From positions 174,948-230,950 of the forward strand of contig MNCI01000908.1 in NCBI GenBank assembly GCA_015680685.1: a stretch of 56,003 nucleotides of DNA, given 5' to 3'. The DNA comes from Gnetum montanum (taxonomy: Eukaryota; Streptophyta; Gnetopsida; Gnetales; Gnetaceae). The notes under the pieces are model-generated. The model had not been told where the DNA came from. It saw only the letters and a list, made by a program, of their open reading frames with translations, and did no database searches. Positions within the stretch are counted from its first letter, which is position 1. Each line of letters starts with the position of its first letter. This document shows, piece after piece, positions 55,203 to 56,003 of this stretch. The translations under genes and the position numbers were made by a program.

Positions 55203-55610
55203 TTGAAGATTTACTTAAAGGTAAAAATTACATTTTTTATTAATAGTGGTGCTAGTGATAACTTTATTTCTCCAAAGTTAATTAGTTTCTTGAAATTAAG
55301 TTTTCCTTCCAAGAAAATTATTAAGATAGAACTTGCAAATGGAACAATAGTGAGCAAGCACACTAGGTACAGAGAAATCACCTTTACTTTATAAGACATT
55401 TATTTTGTTAATGAATTATTTGAATTTAAACTAGGTGATGTCAATGCAATTTTAAGAATATGTTTCCTACAAAAATTTGATATTACTACCCACTTTGGAA
55501 CTCGTATTTTAAAAGTCCTAACCACTAATGGAGTCAGGGTTCTAAGGGAGGTAGGAACAACGAAAAAAATTCATACAATAACCATTAAGCAAGCTAAAAT
55601 ATTATTCAAA
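55203..55610 (+). pseudogene. E7 protease, catalytic Asp lost
   Basis: Open for 63 codons: F-F-I-N-S-G-A-S-D-N-F-I-S-P-K-L, the D-S-G-A-S-x-N-F-I-S motif with the catalytic Asp changed to Asn, then I-E-L-A-N-G-T-I-V and I-T-F-T-L, as in chromovirus proteases. The frame goes on with stops to about 55,610. Confidence 0.75.
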
Positions 55611-55615
55611 GAAGG

Positions 55616-56003
55616 TGCAACAATGTAGAACAAATGTGGGATTCCTTAGACTCAAGAATAGAAACAGTCTTAAAAATTGTAGAAGATTCTAAGGTAGAGC
55701 AAGGTAGTGACAAAGGCAAAACCAAGCGGAGAAACTTAAGCCCTACACATAACAAAGGTAAAGGGAAAATTCCTATCCCTGATGAGGCTGTAAATTCTAA
55801 TTCAGACAATGATAGTGGATGTGAGGTCTGCTACTATGACCATCCTAAGGGATGTTACCCAATTATCTCACATCTACAGGAGTCTGGGATGTATGCATTA
55901 AATCCAAGACCTAATCAACGGCAAACACCCCGAAGGTTACCTTACCCACAAGGTAACCCAAGGCAGTTCCACCAACCCTTGACATATTATCCAAGTGGAA
56001 CGC
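55616..56003 (+). CDS. E8, Athila-type gag, open to window edge
   Basis: From about 55,625 one frame is open for about 125 codons to the last base. It aligns with E6 gag 42,970-43,345: M-W-D-S-L-D-S-R-I-E-T-V-L-K-I, K-G-K-G-K-I-P-I, C-Y-Y-D-H-P-K-G-C-Y-P-I-I-S-H-L-Q-E-S, L-P-Y-P-Q-G-N-P-R-Q-F-H-Q. Where E6 has a stop after N-P-R, E8 has Gln, confirming that the E6 stop is a C-to-T change. The left side is truncated at the junction with E7. It may be part of a better-preserved element beyond the window. Confidence 0.75.

Larger units (their letters stand above)
53990..55615 (+). mobile_element. E7, decayed chromovirus-type gypsy fragment (gag and protease)
   Basis: Plus-strand remnants of gag (54,001-54,840) and protease (about 55,200-55,610); nothing of RT follows because at about 55,615 the sequence becomes Athila-type gag (E8). 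No LTR seen on the left. Confidence 0.65.

Noticed and set aside
1-56003. tRNA, rRNA, CRISPR or intact host genes
   Set aside because: None recognised on either strand when read for their usual motifs.

Overview
The window is a gene-poor, repeat-dense stretch of a plant nuclear genome, very probably from a seed plant with a large genome. Almost everything recognisable is transposable-element DNA: Athila-type, Tat-type and chromovirus-type Ty3/gypsy LTR retrotransposons plus one LINE fragment. Most elements are decayed by C-to-T and G-to-A changes, as expected for old methylated DNA. No intact host gene, tRNA, rRNA or CRISPR array was seen. The species cannot be named from the sequence alone.

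The elements nest like Russian dolls. (1) 1-561 (-): LINE ORF2 C-terminal end, open to the window edge. (2) 562-5,907: AT-rich, with two diverged repeats (A at about 3,340-5,150, B at about 900-1,230) that recur together at 50,440-52,510. (3) E1, an Athila-type element on the minus strand: its 5' part (PR and RT) lies at 35,230-36,721 and its 3' part (RT end, RNase H, IN, 3' LTR) at 5,913-10,753. (4) E2, a second Athila-type minus element, sits inside the E1 RT gene (10,755-12,402 plus 29,953-35,229); it keeps gag and PR but has lost RT, RNase H and IN. (5) E3, a Tat-type plus-strand element (12,403-29,952), sits inside the E2 3' region with target duplication AGTGA. (6) E5, an old chromovirus-type element (-), runs from 36,722 to 40,679 and resumes at 50,099. 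(7) E6, an Athila-type plus element (40,680-50,098), is inserted in E5 gag with target duplication ACCTT. (8) 53,990-55,610 is a decayed chromovirus gag-PR (E7, +), joined at about 55,615 to an open Athila-type gag (E8, +) that leaves the window.

The most interesting object is inside E3. Between its protease and reverse transcriptase lies a roughly 5-kb segment carrying a multi-exon gene on the opposite strand (about 21,821 down to 17,696). Eight exons and seven introns can be drawn; every intron is GT-AG and the phases fit. The product would be about 1,100 residues: an N-terminal block resembling HAD/FCP1-like phosphatases, a long unrecognised middle, a coiled-coil-rich part and an acidic tail. 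It now carries stops and frameshifts. A 27-bp minisatellite next to this cassette shares its core with a single copy on the other side and with an array downstream of IN.

E3 has three LTRs (LTR-internal-LTR-part of internal-LTR tail) within one pair of target duplications. Both single N bases (10,754 and 49,634) fall where sequence expected from paralogues is missing, so they probably mark assembly gaps.
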